Shown here: positions 11,714 to 22,510 of the stretch, piece after piece
Position numbering within the stretch: the stretch's first letter is position 1
How the letters are laid out: each line of letters opens with the position of its first letter
Source: Rapana venosa
Lineage: Eukaryota; Mollusca; Gastropoda; Neogastropoda; Muricidae
NCBI GenBank assembly: GCA_028751875.1
Contig: CM054134.1
Span: 45,453,764 to 45,517,763, forward strand
DNA: 64,000 bases
Direction: 5' to 3'
Notes under the pieces: generated by a model
Told to the model about the DNA's origin: nothing
The model's database searches: none
What the model saw: only the letters and a program-made list of their open reading frames with translations
Translations under genes and position numbers: made by a program

Positions 11714-12234
11714 GAAGCAAGTTGCGGGTGTAGGGCTCCTTGAAGTACAGCATGACGTAACTCTTTGGAGGCTGACATTGGATGTCTGGCACGAACTTGC
11801 CTTCCTCCCGACACTTCTGCTTCCAGAAGTGGGGGTCCCTGCAAGCTGCCAGCCAGCTCCTGCAGACCAGGGAACAGTTCTGGATCACTTCCAGCGCTGG
11901 CACCAGCATCAACACCTGCCTGAAGAGCTCCACCGATAAGGGAGTGACTCCTAGGCCACAGTCCACCACTCTCCATACCGATTTTCGCCTGGTTCGTTGG
12001 GTTCTGGCTTTGAATACAGTCTCATTATCTGAAAACGATGGCTCGAGTGATACGATGGTTGATGCTGAAGAAGCTCTGGGTGTTATTTCTGAAAAACGTG
12101 GGGTGCTGTTTGATACAGAGCTCTTTCTTGAGTGAGATTTGGCTGGTTTCTTCATTACCGACCATCGGTGTGATTCTGAGGTTTTGGAATGGAGTTGGTA
12201 TTATGTTGTTGACGAGCACATCAGTTCTGCTGAC
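11714..12234 (-). CDS. F-box/FBA gene, exon A with F-box domain (FBXO2/FBXO6-like)
   Basis: Encodes the substrate-receptor subunit of an SCF ubiquitin ligase by family inference. From the ATG at 12153-12155 there is a Ser/Arg-rich head (MKKPAKSHSRKSSVSNS), then the F-box at about residues 70-120: VTPLSVELFRQVLMLVP, LEVIQNCSLVCRSWL, HFWKQKCREEGKFVPD. It ends with YVMLYFKEPYTRNLL, which matches the 'fyfl...RNLL' link just before the FBA domain in FBXO2, FBXO6, FBXO27 and FBXO44. An acceptor (TTATTTTACAG) lies above 12234 and a donor (TTC|GTAATA) below 11714. The 79 bases between acceptor and ATG contain an in-frame TAA, so they are 5' UTR with a 6-codon upstream ORF, or there is a sequence error. 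The full protein would be about 300 residues; only the first three exons are seen. Confidence 0.85.
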
Positions 12235-12462
12235 CTGTAAAATAAACGGGAAAACACCTAATGATCTAAAAACATCCTCAACTGATTGAATGCATTTTTT
12301 CAGTCATAGTACATTAATCTACATTGTTTGATAAGATCTTCAAGCCAGGTTGATTAACCACACCAAAAATAAACCCAAAATAAAAACACATAAAAAACCC
12401 TCAATTATTTTTAAAAGGCTGTCAACCAAATCAATACTTTCTTTCTTTTCTTCTTTTTCATA

Positions 12463-12463
<1 letters not shown>

Positions 12464-12520
<57 letters not shown>

Positions 12521-12541
12521 CATATATATATATATATATTA
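12464..12541. repeat. (TA)n microsatellite
   Basis: About 35 TA units with one TTACA break. The surrounding 12235-13040 shows no gene. Confidence 0.95.
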
Positions 12542-13049
12542 TTCATAGTGAAAATATATAATTATGCTTTAATATCATGCTTTAAAAAGATCTGCAAACC
12601 AAGTTGATGAACATAGAGAAACGATGCAGCTATACGTCTATATAGAAAGGTAATCGTGTGTATGAAGACTAATGAAAGCTGAAGAAGTACGCCTACAATT
12701 TCCCCACCTGAAAAAACCTAAACCAAGCACTATGCCAAAAGTTTGTCGGCACAGCCATGTCCGACATAATCTTGTCAAGATTACAAAATAGGGTGAGAAT
12801 GGCAATGCCCTGTGCGACACTGTACTGATACGTATTGTATAATACTCAAGTGTACTTACACTTGCGATGCTTCTGAGTACGCCTTGTAACGTACTTACGG
12901 CAGTACTTAATGCAGATCTTGAACACGATGGTTGACAAAGTTTATGTTGACAACGCAACGCATGCTCTGTTATGTATACAGTCCCCTTGATATAAACAAA
13001 TTCAGATTGATGTCCCCTGCTTAACAGGCGCCTGGTATAGTTACAAACA

Positions 13050-13102
13050 TAGCAGCAGCAGCAGCAGCAGGAGTAGCAGCAGCAGCGGCAGCCGCGGCGG
13101 CG

Positions 13103-13133
<31 letters not shown>

Positions 13134-13440
13134 TCGTCGTCGTCGTAGTAGAAGTAGTTGTTGTTGTTGTAGAAGAAAAAGAAGAATGCAAAGAAGAAGA
13201 AGAAGAAGAAGAAGAATGCAAAGAAGAAGAATGCAAGAAGAAGAAGAATGCAAAGAAGAAGAAGAATGCCAAGAAGAATGCCAAGAAGAATGCAAAGAAT
13301 GTAAAGAAGAAGAAGAAGAAGAAGAAGAACAAGAAGAAGAACAACAACAACAAGAACAAGAACAAGAAGAACAAGAAGAAGAAGAAGAAGCAACAAAAGC
13401 AGAGCAGCAGCAGTAACAGCAACAGCAACAGCAGCAGCAG
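13050..13440. repeat. Compound trinucleotide tract (GCA)n-(GTA/GTC)n-(GAA)n with TGCAAA spacers
   Basis: Runs of CAG, CGG, TAG and TCG words lead into GAAGAA interrupted by 'AATGCAAAG' and 'AATGCCAAG'. The same TGCAAA interruption recurs in the tract at 25600-25840. The long open frames on both strands (up to 252 residues of homopolymer) are repeat artefacts. Confidence 0.9.
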
Positions 13441-13786
13441 TAGTGCAAAGTAAGAAACCCGTCTACTGACCAACTTATTCCTTCACGTGGAAAACAAAAT
13501 AAAACAACAAATAAATAAAGTAAATGAAAAGACACACTACAAACATTTTTTTTCTTGCGCTACTAGAAAACAACTGATAGGCTATTATATTATATCTGAG
13601 GACTACAAATGGTGTATTCTTCTTCAGCGCTGTTGTCCTTTGCCTCTCTCTTTGTTTCCACCACCACTCTCAGGTGAATTGGTGGGACTGGCTAAAACTT
13701 TATTTTCTTACAAGGAACGGGAACAAGAAGGAGAGGGAGACCAAAGGAGAGATTGGGTGATAGCATCGTATAGTGGACAGGTATCA

Positions 13787-13787
<1 letters not shown>

Positions 13788-13843
<56 letters not shown>
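13788..13843. repeat. (GT)n then (GA)n abutting the LINE 3' end
   Basis: About 22 GT units are followed by six GA units, directly joined to the terminal ATTCGG repeats of LINE copy 1. Confidence 0.95.
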
Positions 13844-13844
<1 letters not shown>

Positions 13845-14083
13845 TTCGGATTCGGATTCGGATTCGGATTCGGATGTTTATTCATTAGGCCATAGCCCAT
13901 AATGAAGGGGAAAGTGAACAAAAAACCAAATCATCAGAAACATTAAAAACAAACATACAATCAACAATATGATAATCATAATAATGAACTATGATGTTGC
14001 AATTTCTCTCAGCTTGAAGGCTTTGTGAAGGAAGTGAGACAAGTTCCAAATATCGTTATGTCTTGCAGAGGACATCAGCAAAG

Positions 14084-17000
14084 TTAATTTGAACGTGCAG
14101 GCTGTCGAAAATATTTAGGTGAAATAAACTTATCTCTGAGCTCCTTAAGAAATGGACAGCACAGAACTAAATGTAACTCATCATCTTTACCACTTTTACA
14201 GAGAGGACATATCAAATCAATGTCATTACAATCTCTATATCGAAAGTGATGAGTGGCTAAACTTGAAATACCCAACCTAAACCTTGTGGTCACTATTTTC
14301 AAATGTCTGTCCATATCTGAAATCAAATACAGCTTCATCTCATGTGAGCTACAAAATAATCTATAAAAATCAAACCTCGTGCTATTTTGAACATGTTCAC
14401 CTCCACTTCTGCCATCTGCAGTCAACTAAACGTTGACGAAAAATTCTTAGAAATGCCTTTACACTTCCCACACCTTGATTCATCCACACATCACCAAAGC
14501 CATATTCATGCAAACAAATACGTACATCAGTCACCCAATTCTTCTTGCCCTTACTATCTAACTCAAATAACATTTTATACGCTTTGAAGGGTAATCTTGA
14601 TTCCCCCATTTCCAAAATTTTGAGCCAATAGCGTATACATTGAACAGCTGAGTTAATGTATATTGGGAATCTATTGGTTTCACCATATATAAGGTCGTTA
14701 GGTGTGCGCATGTCAACACCCAGAAACTTTTTCAGAGCAAATAAATGTACAGATTCACAGGCGATTGCAGCTTTATTCAATCCCCACAACTCGGAACCGT
14801 ACTGTGCAACAGGCTGTATTTGAGAGTCAAATACCTTCAGAAACAGTTTTATCGACGAGTTGTTAAGTGTGGACAGTCTTTTCATTACACAAAATAAAGC
14901 ATTTTTTGCTCTGCTAGCCAGATCCTTACACGCTGAGACAAAACTAAGGCGAGTTGTAAAAAATACTCCCAAATACTTGTATGCATTAACAACAGGCATT
15001 ACATTATTATCAAAAACCCACCTCTCCCTAGCACTCAAAAAACCGCCTTTCCTAAACACAATGATGTTGCTTTTCTTCAGGTTAACTTTCAACTGGAGCG
15101 AGGCAGCAGCACGCTGTAAATTATTCAACTGAACCTGCAAGCCTATAGCAGTCTCTGACAATAAAATAATGTCATCTGCAAGTAACAGAATAAACAGTTC
15201 AAATGCACTGCAAGGAATAGTGGCACCGTGTCTTCCTTTATCAATTATTTCTATTGCCAGTTCGTTTATAAAAAGAGAAAACAAAACTGGACTGCATACA
15301 TCCCCCTGCTTCACCCCTGCCGTGCAGTTAATAACATCGGTCAGAGCGGCACCACACCTAACTCTACATTTTACATGCTCATACATGGCTTTAATACATG
15401 AATGTAATTTACCATTTATACCATTCTTAGATAAAATAGGCCACAGCAAACTTCTATTTATAGAATCAAAGGCTTTCTCGAAATCAATAAAAGCCACATA
15501 TAATTTACGGTTAAGGGAAAATTGTTTTTGCACTAGGGCTAACAATGTAAACATATGATCTATTGTTGAGTATCCTTTTTTAAATCCAGCTTGAAAATCA
15601 CCTGTAATATCATTTTCTTTTACCCACTCTTGTATTCTACGATTAATAATTGTGCTGAACAGTTTACTACTGACATTGCTAAGGGAAATACCTCTATAGT
15701 TATTAGGATTATTAGTATCACCTTTTTTATAAAGTGGCAACACAACTGATTCTGTCCATGCTTCTGGAAATAACCCATTGTCAAACAAAACATTAAAGAG
15801 CTTTGTGAAAAACCGCAAAACCTGTTCATTGTAGTTTTTATACACTTCACCAACAATGCCATCAGGCCCAGAAGCCTTGCGGTCTTTCAGTTTTCTTACT
15901 GCGAACAGTACTTCCTCTCTAGATATTGGACGATTAAAACAACTGTTACTTTCAATACGTGTATCCTCAATTACATTTTCATTGCTTACTTCCTTGTCTA
16001 GCAATGATTTAAATGCTGAAACCAGCTGTCAAGACGATGTTATTTTTAGGCAATTCTTTTTAATAGAAGCCTTGTGAATAGTATCCCAAAATACTCTTTG
16101 ATCATGTATAGAGTTTACAAGTTTATCTAACAATTGAGCATTAAACTCTTTCTCTTTTCTTTTCAACAGATATTTATATTCCCGTCTAACTCTTGTATAT
16201 TCATTACGAACTTGTACGTCTAAAGTACGTCGATATTTTTTCAATAATCTTCTCACATGTCTTCTGTTGTTAAAACATTCATTGTCAAACCAACCACCTG
16301 ATCTTTTATGGTTATTTACAGACACACATTTCGTCATACACTCGGCACACTCTTTTATAGATTCATTAAACATATCTAAAGCAGCATTAATGTCAAAGTC
16401 AATCAAATCAATTGCTGTATTAATTTTTTCGTGAACTATATCTGAACATAGAGTATCTTTAAAGACAGTAGCATGCTCATTATTCCATACCATTTTCTTG
16501 AATGTTTGTGTACTGACTAATTCACGAGTATTACAGAAGTTATTGCTTGGAAAGTTCACATTAAGCGTAAGAGGCATGTGATCAGAGTCTATTCGTTCAG
16601 ATATGAGCAATTCACACGTGTCACACACATAAAAACAATTCATCAGAAAATAAAAAATAATCATTTACACTACTTCCAGAGTCTGATAGGTATGTATAGC
16701 AACCCTCACGGTCGCCGTTACATACACCATTTAAAATACTCAGACTTAAAGTTGTACACATATCAATAACAGTTTTCCATAATTATTTAACTTAGAATCT
16801 TGTGAACAGCGAACAGCACTGAGTGCCTGACTTTCGCATTGCATGTCAAAAACAGAATTTCCCATGTGATTTTGACCAATATTAGCCGTTCTACAATTCA
16901 AATCTCCACACAGGATGACATAAGCATCATACTTCAGTAAACAATCAATCAGACATTCTTCCAGTAACTGTATCCCATTGTCGATATCAAAATGAACGTA

Positions 17001-17609
17001 AAACGGAGATCCCTCTGGTGAATGTAAGCACACACATAAAGCACATCTTTCAAAGTACCAAACAGTTGTTTTATCAATAAGAAATACACAAAAATTAAAC
17101 ATATGTCACTTCAATCATTTTTACAAATGGCATGAACTCATTTTTTATCAAACAAACAAACCACCTGAACGCCTTCCTTGTTTAGTAAACTTAGTTGCAG
17201 GTTTACAAACAACTGTAAAGCCAGTAAATATATTCGGCTCACAATATTCCACAAATGTCTCAACCAAACAAATAAAATCAAAGTTGCACACATACGAAAC
17301 GAAATCATAATCTTTGATTTTTGAAAGCAGACCATTAATATTCCATGAAAGAAAAGAAAAAGGTCGTTTATTTACACATTCAGATGAATTATTTACACAT
17401 GACCCCACATTCTCATCATCTTGTACACAATCATCAGAGTATGCACTTTTATTCATCAACAACACGCTTTCACCCTCCTGGCTGTCAATCATTCCTTCAA
17501 CCTCCACGTGCTCATCAGACAACATAAACAATTCACCCGCAATGTTCCTGTCAACACTTTCACGTGCGTGAATGTCACAGTCAGGTAGCTCTCTGTGGGT
17601 GTCAAACAT
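14084..17609 (-). pseudogene. LINE copy 1 ORF2: APE endonuclease + reverse transcriptase + zinc finger
   Basis: Nicks target DNA and copies the element RNA in the nucleus. The start is ATG 17607-17609 (MFDTHRELPD), 50 bp after the ORF1 stop. The endonuclease shows FLSWNINGL (catalytic Asn), CLVETFVE (Glu), VILCGDLNCR (Asp/Asn) and SDHMPL (His). The reverse transcriptase, intact over 535 residues at 14397-16004, shows KASGPDGI, LPLYKKGDTNNPNNYRGIS, AFIDFEKAFDS, AGVKQGDVCSPVLF and the catalytic LLADDIILLSE (Leu where Tyr or Phe is common), then YLGVFF. The C-terminus has CPLCKSGKDDELHLVLCC, a CX2CX8HX3-4C finger. Frameshifts near 17145, 16745, 16665, 16010 and 14410 break the frame, so this copy is not coding as assembled. 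Confidence 0.9.
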
Positions 17610-17659
17610 TTTTTACTACCCAAGTAAAATTGGTGCAGATCGCTAGGCCGGCCAATTTC

Positions 17660-18670
17660 CTATTTTTTGTCAGTAAGTCTGTCATTTCTGTCGAGATAGT
17701 GTCGGGTTCCGTCAATGACAAGGTGGTCAAACACCATGAAGCATTTTTTCCCACAGTTGCGTGCTTCTTTCAGATGAGGAGTCAGTTTCCGTCTTATTTC
17801 GCGTACGCGAGTGGAGAAGTCTTCGCCAATAAACACATCGCTGCCTTTTAACTTTCTTTTTTCTTTAAGTATTTTGACTTTGTCCTTATAGAAGCAGCAA
17901 CGTGCTTATAATCGGGAGTCAGGTTTACCACTTAGACGGTGGACTCTGTCAAACTCTATGTCTCGTGCCATTTCCAGTGTGTCAGTCAACAAGTCTCTGA
18001 TCATGCCTTCACATTCATCATTTGTCTCGTTAGGGTTTTTCTTTATGCCATGGAAGATCAAGTTGTTGCGCTTAGACCTGCCCTCTAAGTCATCTGTCTT
18101 TTGTTCTAGGGCATCAATCCTGTTCATAAGGTCAGTGTTGGTCTTTGTCGATTCCTGGTTTTTGTGTCTCAAATCACTCACCTCCTCTCTCACACCCACC
18201 ACCTCCCTCTGTAGCACAGAAATCTGTTCAATAAAACCATTCATACTTGTTTCCATCTTTTCCATTCTACAGTTCATGTCATTTTTGAAGTCTTCCAGTA
18301 TAGTTCTAATCTCCGTCAGCGTTGTTCCATCAGGAGAAGGAGGAGACGTCTGCCCACTGTCCTGAGAAGCTCCCGTCTTGTCCGTACTGGCTCGCCGTCC
18401 GCCACTGGTCAGTCGTGTCTGCCTCAAGGATTCTGGCTTTGGGTGTACAGGCCCTGGGTTCTGCTCAACATCGCCACATCGTAAAAGCAGTCCGCCCCAA
18501 AACATCAGGGTGAGGAGCAGGCCTAGGGTAACACCGTCAACACGGCGGCGCAGTGTCAGAGTGGCGAAGTGCATGGCGGCTTTGTCCCTGGCTCTTTTCA
18601 ACATAAAAGCCAGGTATACAGGCTCGAAGCATCCACACCTGGCTCGAAACACCAAAGGTCCAGAAGGCAT
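17660..18670 (-). CDS. LINE copy 1 ORF1: 2A peptide, coiled coil, RRM-like RNA-binding protein (one frameshift)
   Basis: Probable nucleic-acid chaperone of the element. Residues 1-66 form a leader with a hydrophobic stretch (VTLGLLLTLMFWGGLLL, about 47-63), and residues 67-74 are DVEQNPGP, a 2A ribosome-skipping motif. A Ser/Thr/Pro-rich link (75-115) follows, then a coiled coil (about 116-200, e.g. ISVLQREVVGVREEVSDL), then an RRM-like segment starting KRNNLIFHGIKKN and ending DRVHRLSGKP. A frameshift near 17915 interrupts the RRM. The rest (IIARCCFYKDKVK, FIGEDFSTRVREIRRKLTPH, then HYLDRNDRL) is in another frame up to the TAG at 17660-17662. The leader could start instead at Met33. If 2A works, the leader is released and the RNA-binding protein starts with Pro74. 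Confidence 0.85.
18449..18472 (-). other. 2A ribosome-skipping motif, LINE copy 1
   Basis: Codes for DVEQNPGP, preceded by LLLRCG. The known 2A consensus is D(V/I)ExNPG followed by P. Skipping would occur between Gly (18452-18454) and Pro (18449-18451). The reading frame is open from the ORF1 start through the motif. Confidence 0.92.
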
Positions 18671-18796
18671 GGCACCTTATCTACCTGCTAGCCAAACTTC
18701 AAAGAGAAGTACTGTCACTGTCACTGGCAATCGACAATTATCTTGCTGCGATGTTTATCTGCAACCTACACGATCGCAAGATCAGTTCACGCCCCC

Positions 18797-18833
<37 letters not shown>

Positions 18834-18879
18834 ACAGCGAAGGATGGAGGAAGCTGGTTTTTGCCACAAATATGTGATG

Positions 18880-19005
18880 TGCTCCCCCCCCCCCACCCGG
18901 ACCCGATAATGACGGTATAACATTTAAAAAAAAAGACATATCTATCACCTAAAAAAAATCCCCCCCTCCCCCCCCTCCCCCCCCCCCCCCCCCCCCCCCC
19001 CCCCA
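18880..19005. repeat. Poly(C)-rich tract
   Basis: Several C runs, the longest about 25-30 at 18976-19004, separated by A/T-rich pieces. No gene. Confidence 0.9.
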
Positions 19006-19084
19006 AACAAACAACGACGACAACAACAACATGAACAAAACGAAACACCAAAATCCCCCAAATACCCCTCCCCCCCTCTCCCGT

Positions 19085-19390
19085 GGGGATGCTGGGAGGC
19101 CTATCTATCCCCACCTTCTGGAAACTCTGTGTTTGGAATTCCCTCTTTTCTATTCCTTTTTTTGGGGGTTTCTGCCTAGTTCCTTTTCTTCATGTCACCT
19201 CCTTCCTGTCTATTTTCTATGCTTTCTGTGTCAATCCGCCTGCCTTCTTTTTTTTTCTTTTTTTTAACCCCAGAAAGACTTAAACAAATAAAAAATAAAA
19301 TAACAGTTCTCTCCCATGCCGAAGTCGGATGCACTGGGCCTGAATTGTCAGGCGCTTAACGGCTGCGTGACGCATTTTCACTCATAACCA
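19085..19390 (+). repeat. SINE-C, 3' portion
   Basis: Shares with 35225-35530 the phrases ATCCCCACCTTCTGGAAA, GGAATTCCCTC, CTTCATGTCACCTCCTTCCT, TTCTCTCCCATGCCGAAGTC, GGATGCACTGGGCCTGA and TGTCAGGCGCTTAACGGC. This copy ends before the palindrome seen in the other two. Confidence 0.75.
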
Positions 19391-19802
19391 AAAAACAACA
19401 ACACCCCCCCCCCCGTCCCCAACAACAACAACAACAGTAGTTACTGTACCATTCGAAAAAAGAAGACGAAACAAAAAACCCTAACAACAAGAAAATACCC
19501 ATGCTCCCCCTCCCCCTGCCCCCCAAAATCCACAAACAACAACAACAAAAAACCCCAAGCAAAACAAAAGAAACAAATAAACAAAACAACAAATAAAACA
19601 GGATACAACCTAAAAACAAACAAACACCCCCCTCCCCTGCCAAATATACTTTAAAGATCCTTTCCATCGTAGCAGTGACTTTTCTATAATTATGGATGCA
19701 TATTTTACGCTTATGCATGTAAAAGTGATCTCACGAATCTTAAAACTCCTGTGAGTAAACGGACCATAAATAAATGAATAAATACACACATACATACATA
19801 AA
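19391..19802. other. A/C-rich low-complexity DNA, no gene seen
   Basis: Alternating AACAACAAC, poly(C) and poly(A) words. No coding evidence. Confidence 0.6.
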
Positions 19803-19803
19803 A

Positions 19804-19859
<56 letters not shown>
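19803..19859. repeat. Poly(G) run of about 57 bases
   Basis: An uninterrupted G run preceded by CATACATACATAAAAG. It is either a true G tract or a homopolymer artefact of sequencing or assembly. Confidence 0.85.
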
Positions 19860-19860
<1 letters not shown>

Positions 19861-20019
19861 TGTAAAGGGATAGTAATTCATACCGAAAATATCACACGGA
19901 AATATATTACAGTTTCTTCCCTTGCATTGCTGAGCATAATCATGTCCCTTCCTTTCTGTTGCTGCTTACATGGCGGAGGAAAGGGGGTGGGGGTGAGGGT
20001 ATATAAATCACTCCCTGCT

Positions 20020-20700
20020 GAAGAAGAAGAAGAAGAAGAAGAAGAAGTTGAAAATAGAGAAAAGAGTCAGAAGAGGAAGTGAGAGCGCTGATGGGTGTGA
20101 AATAATAAACAAACCATTAACTTTAAGAATTAATTCGAACTTTTCAATGAGTCTAAATAAAAGCATGAACTGAATGGGTCGGTGAATGGATGGTAGGCTA
20201 AAAAAACAAAAAACCCCCCAAAAACACACACACACAAAAACAACAACACAAAACAACAACAAACAAACAAAAAAAACACCCCAAACCAACAAAAAACAAA
20301 CAAAAACAAAACCAAAAACAACAAAAAATCACCAACAAAACAAAACTCTAAAACAAAACACAAAAACAAAACAAAACAAAAAAAAACCCACAGAAAAAGA
20401 AAACCTAAATGAACAAAAGAACGAATATATGATGAGGATACGAGCAAACAAACGGAAGAAGGAAGGAAGGAGGGAGGAAGGAAGGAGAAGGAAGGAAAGA
20501 ACGGAAGGAAGGGAAAAAAAGAAAGGAAGGAAGGAAGGGAGAAAGGGAGGAAAGAAAAAACGAAAGAAAGAAAGATAGAAAGGAGGGAGGGAAGGAAGAA
20601 AGGTAGGAAAGAAAAAAGAACGAAAGAAAGAAAGAAAGGAAGGAAGGAAGGAAGGAAGAGAGGATGGAAGGAAGGAAGAGAAGCAGAAGTTGAACGGAGC
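20020..20700. repeat. Simple-sequence cluster: (GAA)n, (CAAAA)n-like, (GGAA)n
   Basis: GAA at 20023-20048, A/C-rich words at 20200-20395, and GGAA/GAAA words at 20455-20690. Long open frames on both strands are low-complexity artefacts. Confidence 0.85.
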
Positions 20701-20757
20701 AAACCCTCGCAACATGACAAGTAGGTCTTTTAACGTTTACTTCAATTTGAGCCCCTG

Positions 20758-20865
20758 GGTTTTTATTTTTTTTTAATTTTAATTTTATTCTTATTATCGA
20801 GGATAATGGAAAAAGCCATTATTTACTTTTTTAATCCAGTCCCCCTGTGTTTGACATCTCCAGAA
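20758..20865 (-). repeat. SINE-B 3' end, minus strand
   Basis: TTATTATCGAGGATAATGGA followed by the ATCCAGTCCCC equivalent, as in the other minus-strand copies. Confidence 0.65.
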
Positions 20866-20959
20866 CTATTCTGTTATGTTGCAACCTCGTGATTTCGGAT
20901 GTTCAAGAAAGAAAGAGGTAGAAGAGGAAAGAAACATATGATGAAAACGAAAGACAAAC

Positions 20960-21277
20960 GACGAGGACGACGATGATGATGATGATGAATGATGAGATGA
21001 TGATGATTTAAAAGAATGATGTGAATGATGATGAAAGATGATGATGGTAGTGATTGATGATGATGATAATGGTGACGATGGTGAGATGATAATGAATGAT
21101 GATTTTTAAAAATTTCGTTTCTCGGCTAGAGCTCCTAGGTTCACCAATGGTGAGATTTAGAGTATGCGACCTCCCTCAACACACCCACCATCATCACCAC
21201 CACACCCACCACCACCACCACCACCACCACACCACCATCATCATCATCAAACACCACCCACCATCATCATCATCATC

Positions 21278-21313
<36 letters not shown>

Positions 21314-21400
21314 CGCAGCGAGCGCAGCAGCAAAACAACAGCACAGCACGCAACAACACCAACAACACAATAGCAAAAAAAAACTACAACACGAAAACAA
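20960..21400. repeat. (GATGAT)n, (CAC/CAT)n, (CAG)n and (CAA)n cluster
   Basis: GATGAT at 20970-21110, CACCAC/CATCAT at 21183-21278, CAG at 21279-21311, CAA-type words to about 21400. A short minus-strand fragment with TAGAGCTCCTAGGTTCACC (21128-21146), also seen in the opposite sense near 10360 and 10875, sits between them. Confidence 0.85.
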
Positions 21401-22510
21401 CACATGATGATGGTTAAGATGGTACAGTGGGTGGTTGAAAATTTTATAATAGGGTTTTTCTTTTTGTAGCTCTTGCGATGTTTTCTTCCATAGGCGTGGC
21501 TTTCCCAATTTTGGCAGTAGTATTTATTTTGATAAAATAATTATTTTTTTTGTAGCAAGGGGAAACTTTGAGATGATTGTCCCCACAGCCCAAAACATAC
21601 CCCCCCAAGGGGGGGACAAAGTTTGAGAGACGACAGACAGACAGACAGAAAAAAAAACGAAAAAAGATTTAATTTAGAACAGACAGACGACAGAAAGAAA
21701 AAAGAAAGAGAAAGAGATTTTCTTTTCAGAACCCCAAGGGCCCCTACGTCTCTTTCCTCTTCCTTCGAAGAAAACCCCCCTTCCCTTACCACACCATCTT
21801 TTAAGGGGGTTAAGCAGAGACAGAACTGCAGGGAGGTGAGTTTGGGGGCCAAATCCCCCCAACATAACGTTATCACCCTCTTATCCACTGCCCCCGGACC
21901 CCCTTTTTCCTGCCTGCTTTGATTAAAAATCCTTTCCCGTTCAAAAGATTACTTCCCTTTCGCGCCCGAAAAAAAAGCCCGGATTTTTTACCCCCCTTAA
22001 CGGGTTTGGTCCTCTTTACCCCTTTCTCTTTTTTTTTTTAAAAATTAAACTTTTTTTTTTTTCTAATTTATTAAAAAATTTTTTAAAAAAAATTTAAAAA
22101 ACCACACAAACAAAAACCAAACTCTTCAACACATCACACACACACACAAACACACAACACACAAATCACCACTATTTCAATCTACCATCTATTAAACTAT
22201 CATTACTTCTCCTCTCCTCCTCTCTCTCTCTTTCTCTTCTTCTGTGCTTCTATCTCTGTTTTCTTTTGCGTCCGTCCATCCCCCCCCCACCCGTCTGTTG
22301 TCTGTCTACGTCTATTATCTATCTATCTATTATCTATCTTCTATCTATATATTATCTATTATTTTTAAACTACTATCTACTATCAAACTTTTATTTTCTT
22401 TTATTATCTTCTATCTATCCATAAACGGCTGGATGCCCCCAAAAGCAATAGACATCATTGAGCAGATCATCAGTATGTGCGCATCTAATAATCAACACGT
22501 AACATGGAGT
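21401..22510. other. Low-complexity and unassigned DNA, no gene seen
   Basis: CAGA, poly(T)/poly(A) and (CTAT)n words. Open frames here show no domain, and the (TATC)n words at 22310-22420 explain the 177-residue frame starting at 22244. Confidence 0.5.

Larger units (their letters stand above)
13844..18796 (-). mobile_element. 2A-bearing non-LTR retrotransposon, copy 1, near full length
   Basis: About 4.95 kb, minus strand. Order in sense: 5' UTR of about 125 bp (18796-18671), ORF1 with a 2A motif (18670-17660), a 50-bp spacer, ORF2 with endonuclease, reverse transcriptase and a CCHC-like finger (17609-14084), a 3' UTR of about 210 bp, AATAAA, and five copies of a 6-bp repeat (13844-13873, ATTCGG on the plus strand). 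Copy 2 at 35967-40862 shares both ends. Both ends abut (GA)n, so in sense the element sits between (TC)n flanks. Absence of an RNase H and the short-repeat tail fit the CR1/L2/Ingi side of the APE-type LINEs; I cannot fix the clade. Confidence 0.92.

Noticed and set aside
12638..13535. Leu/Val/Phe/Cys-rich frames on the minus strand that look like membrane proteins
   Set aside because: Pure trinucleotide repeat translated in different frames.
18449..18472. Integrated virus, suggested by the 2A motif
   Set aside because: 2A motifs also occur in cellular and LINE proteins. The surrounding ORF1/ORF2 with APE endonuclease and LINE reverse transcriptase identify a retrotransposon, and no capsid or viral polymerase is present.
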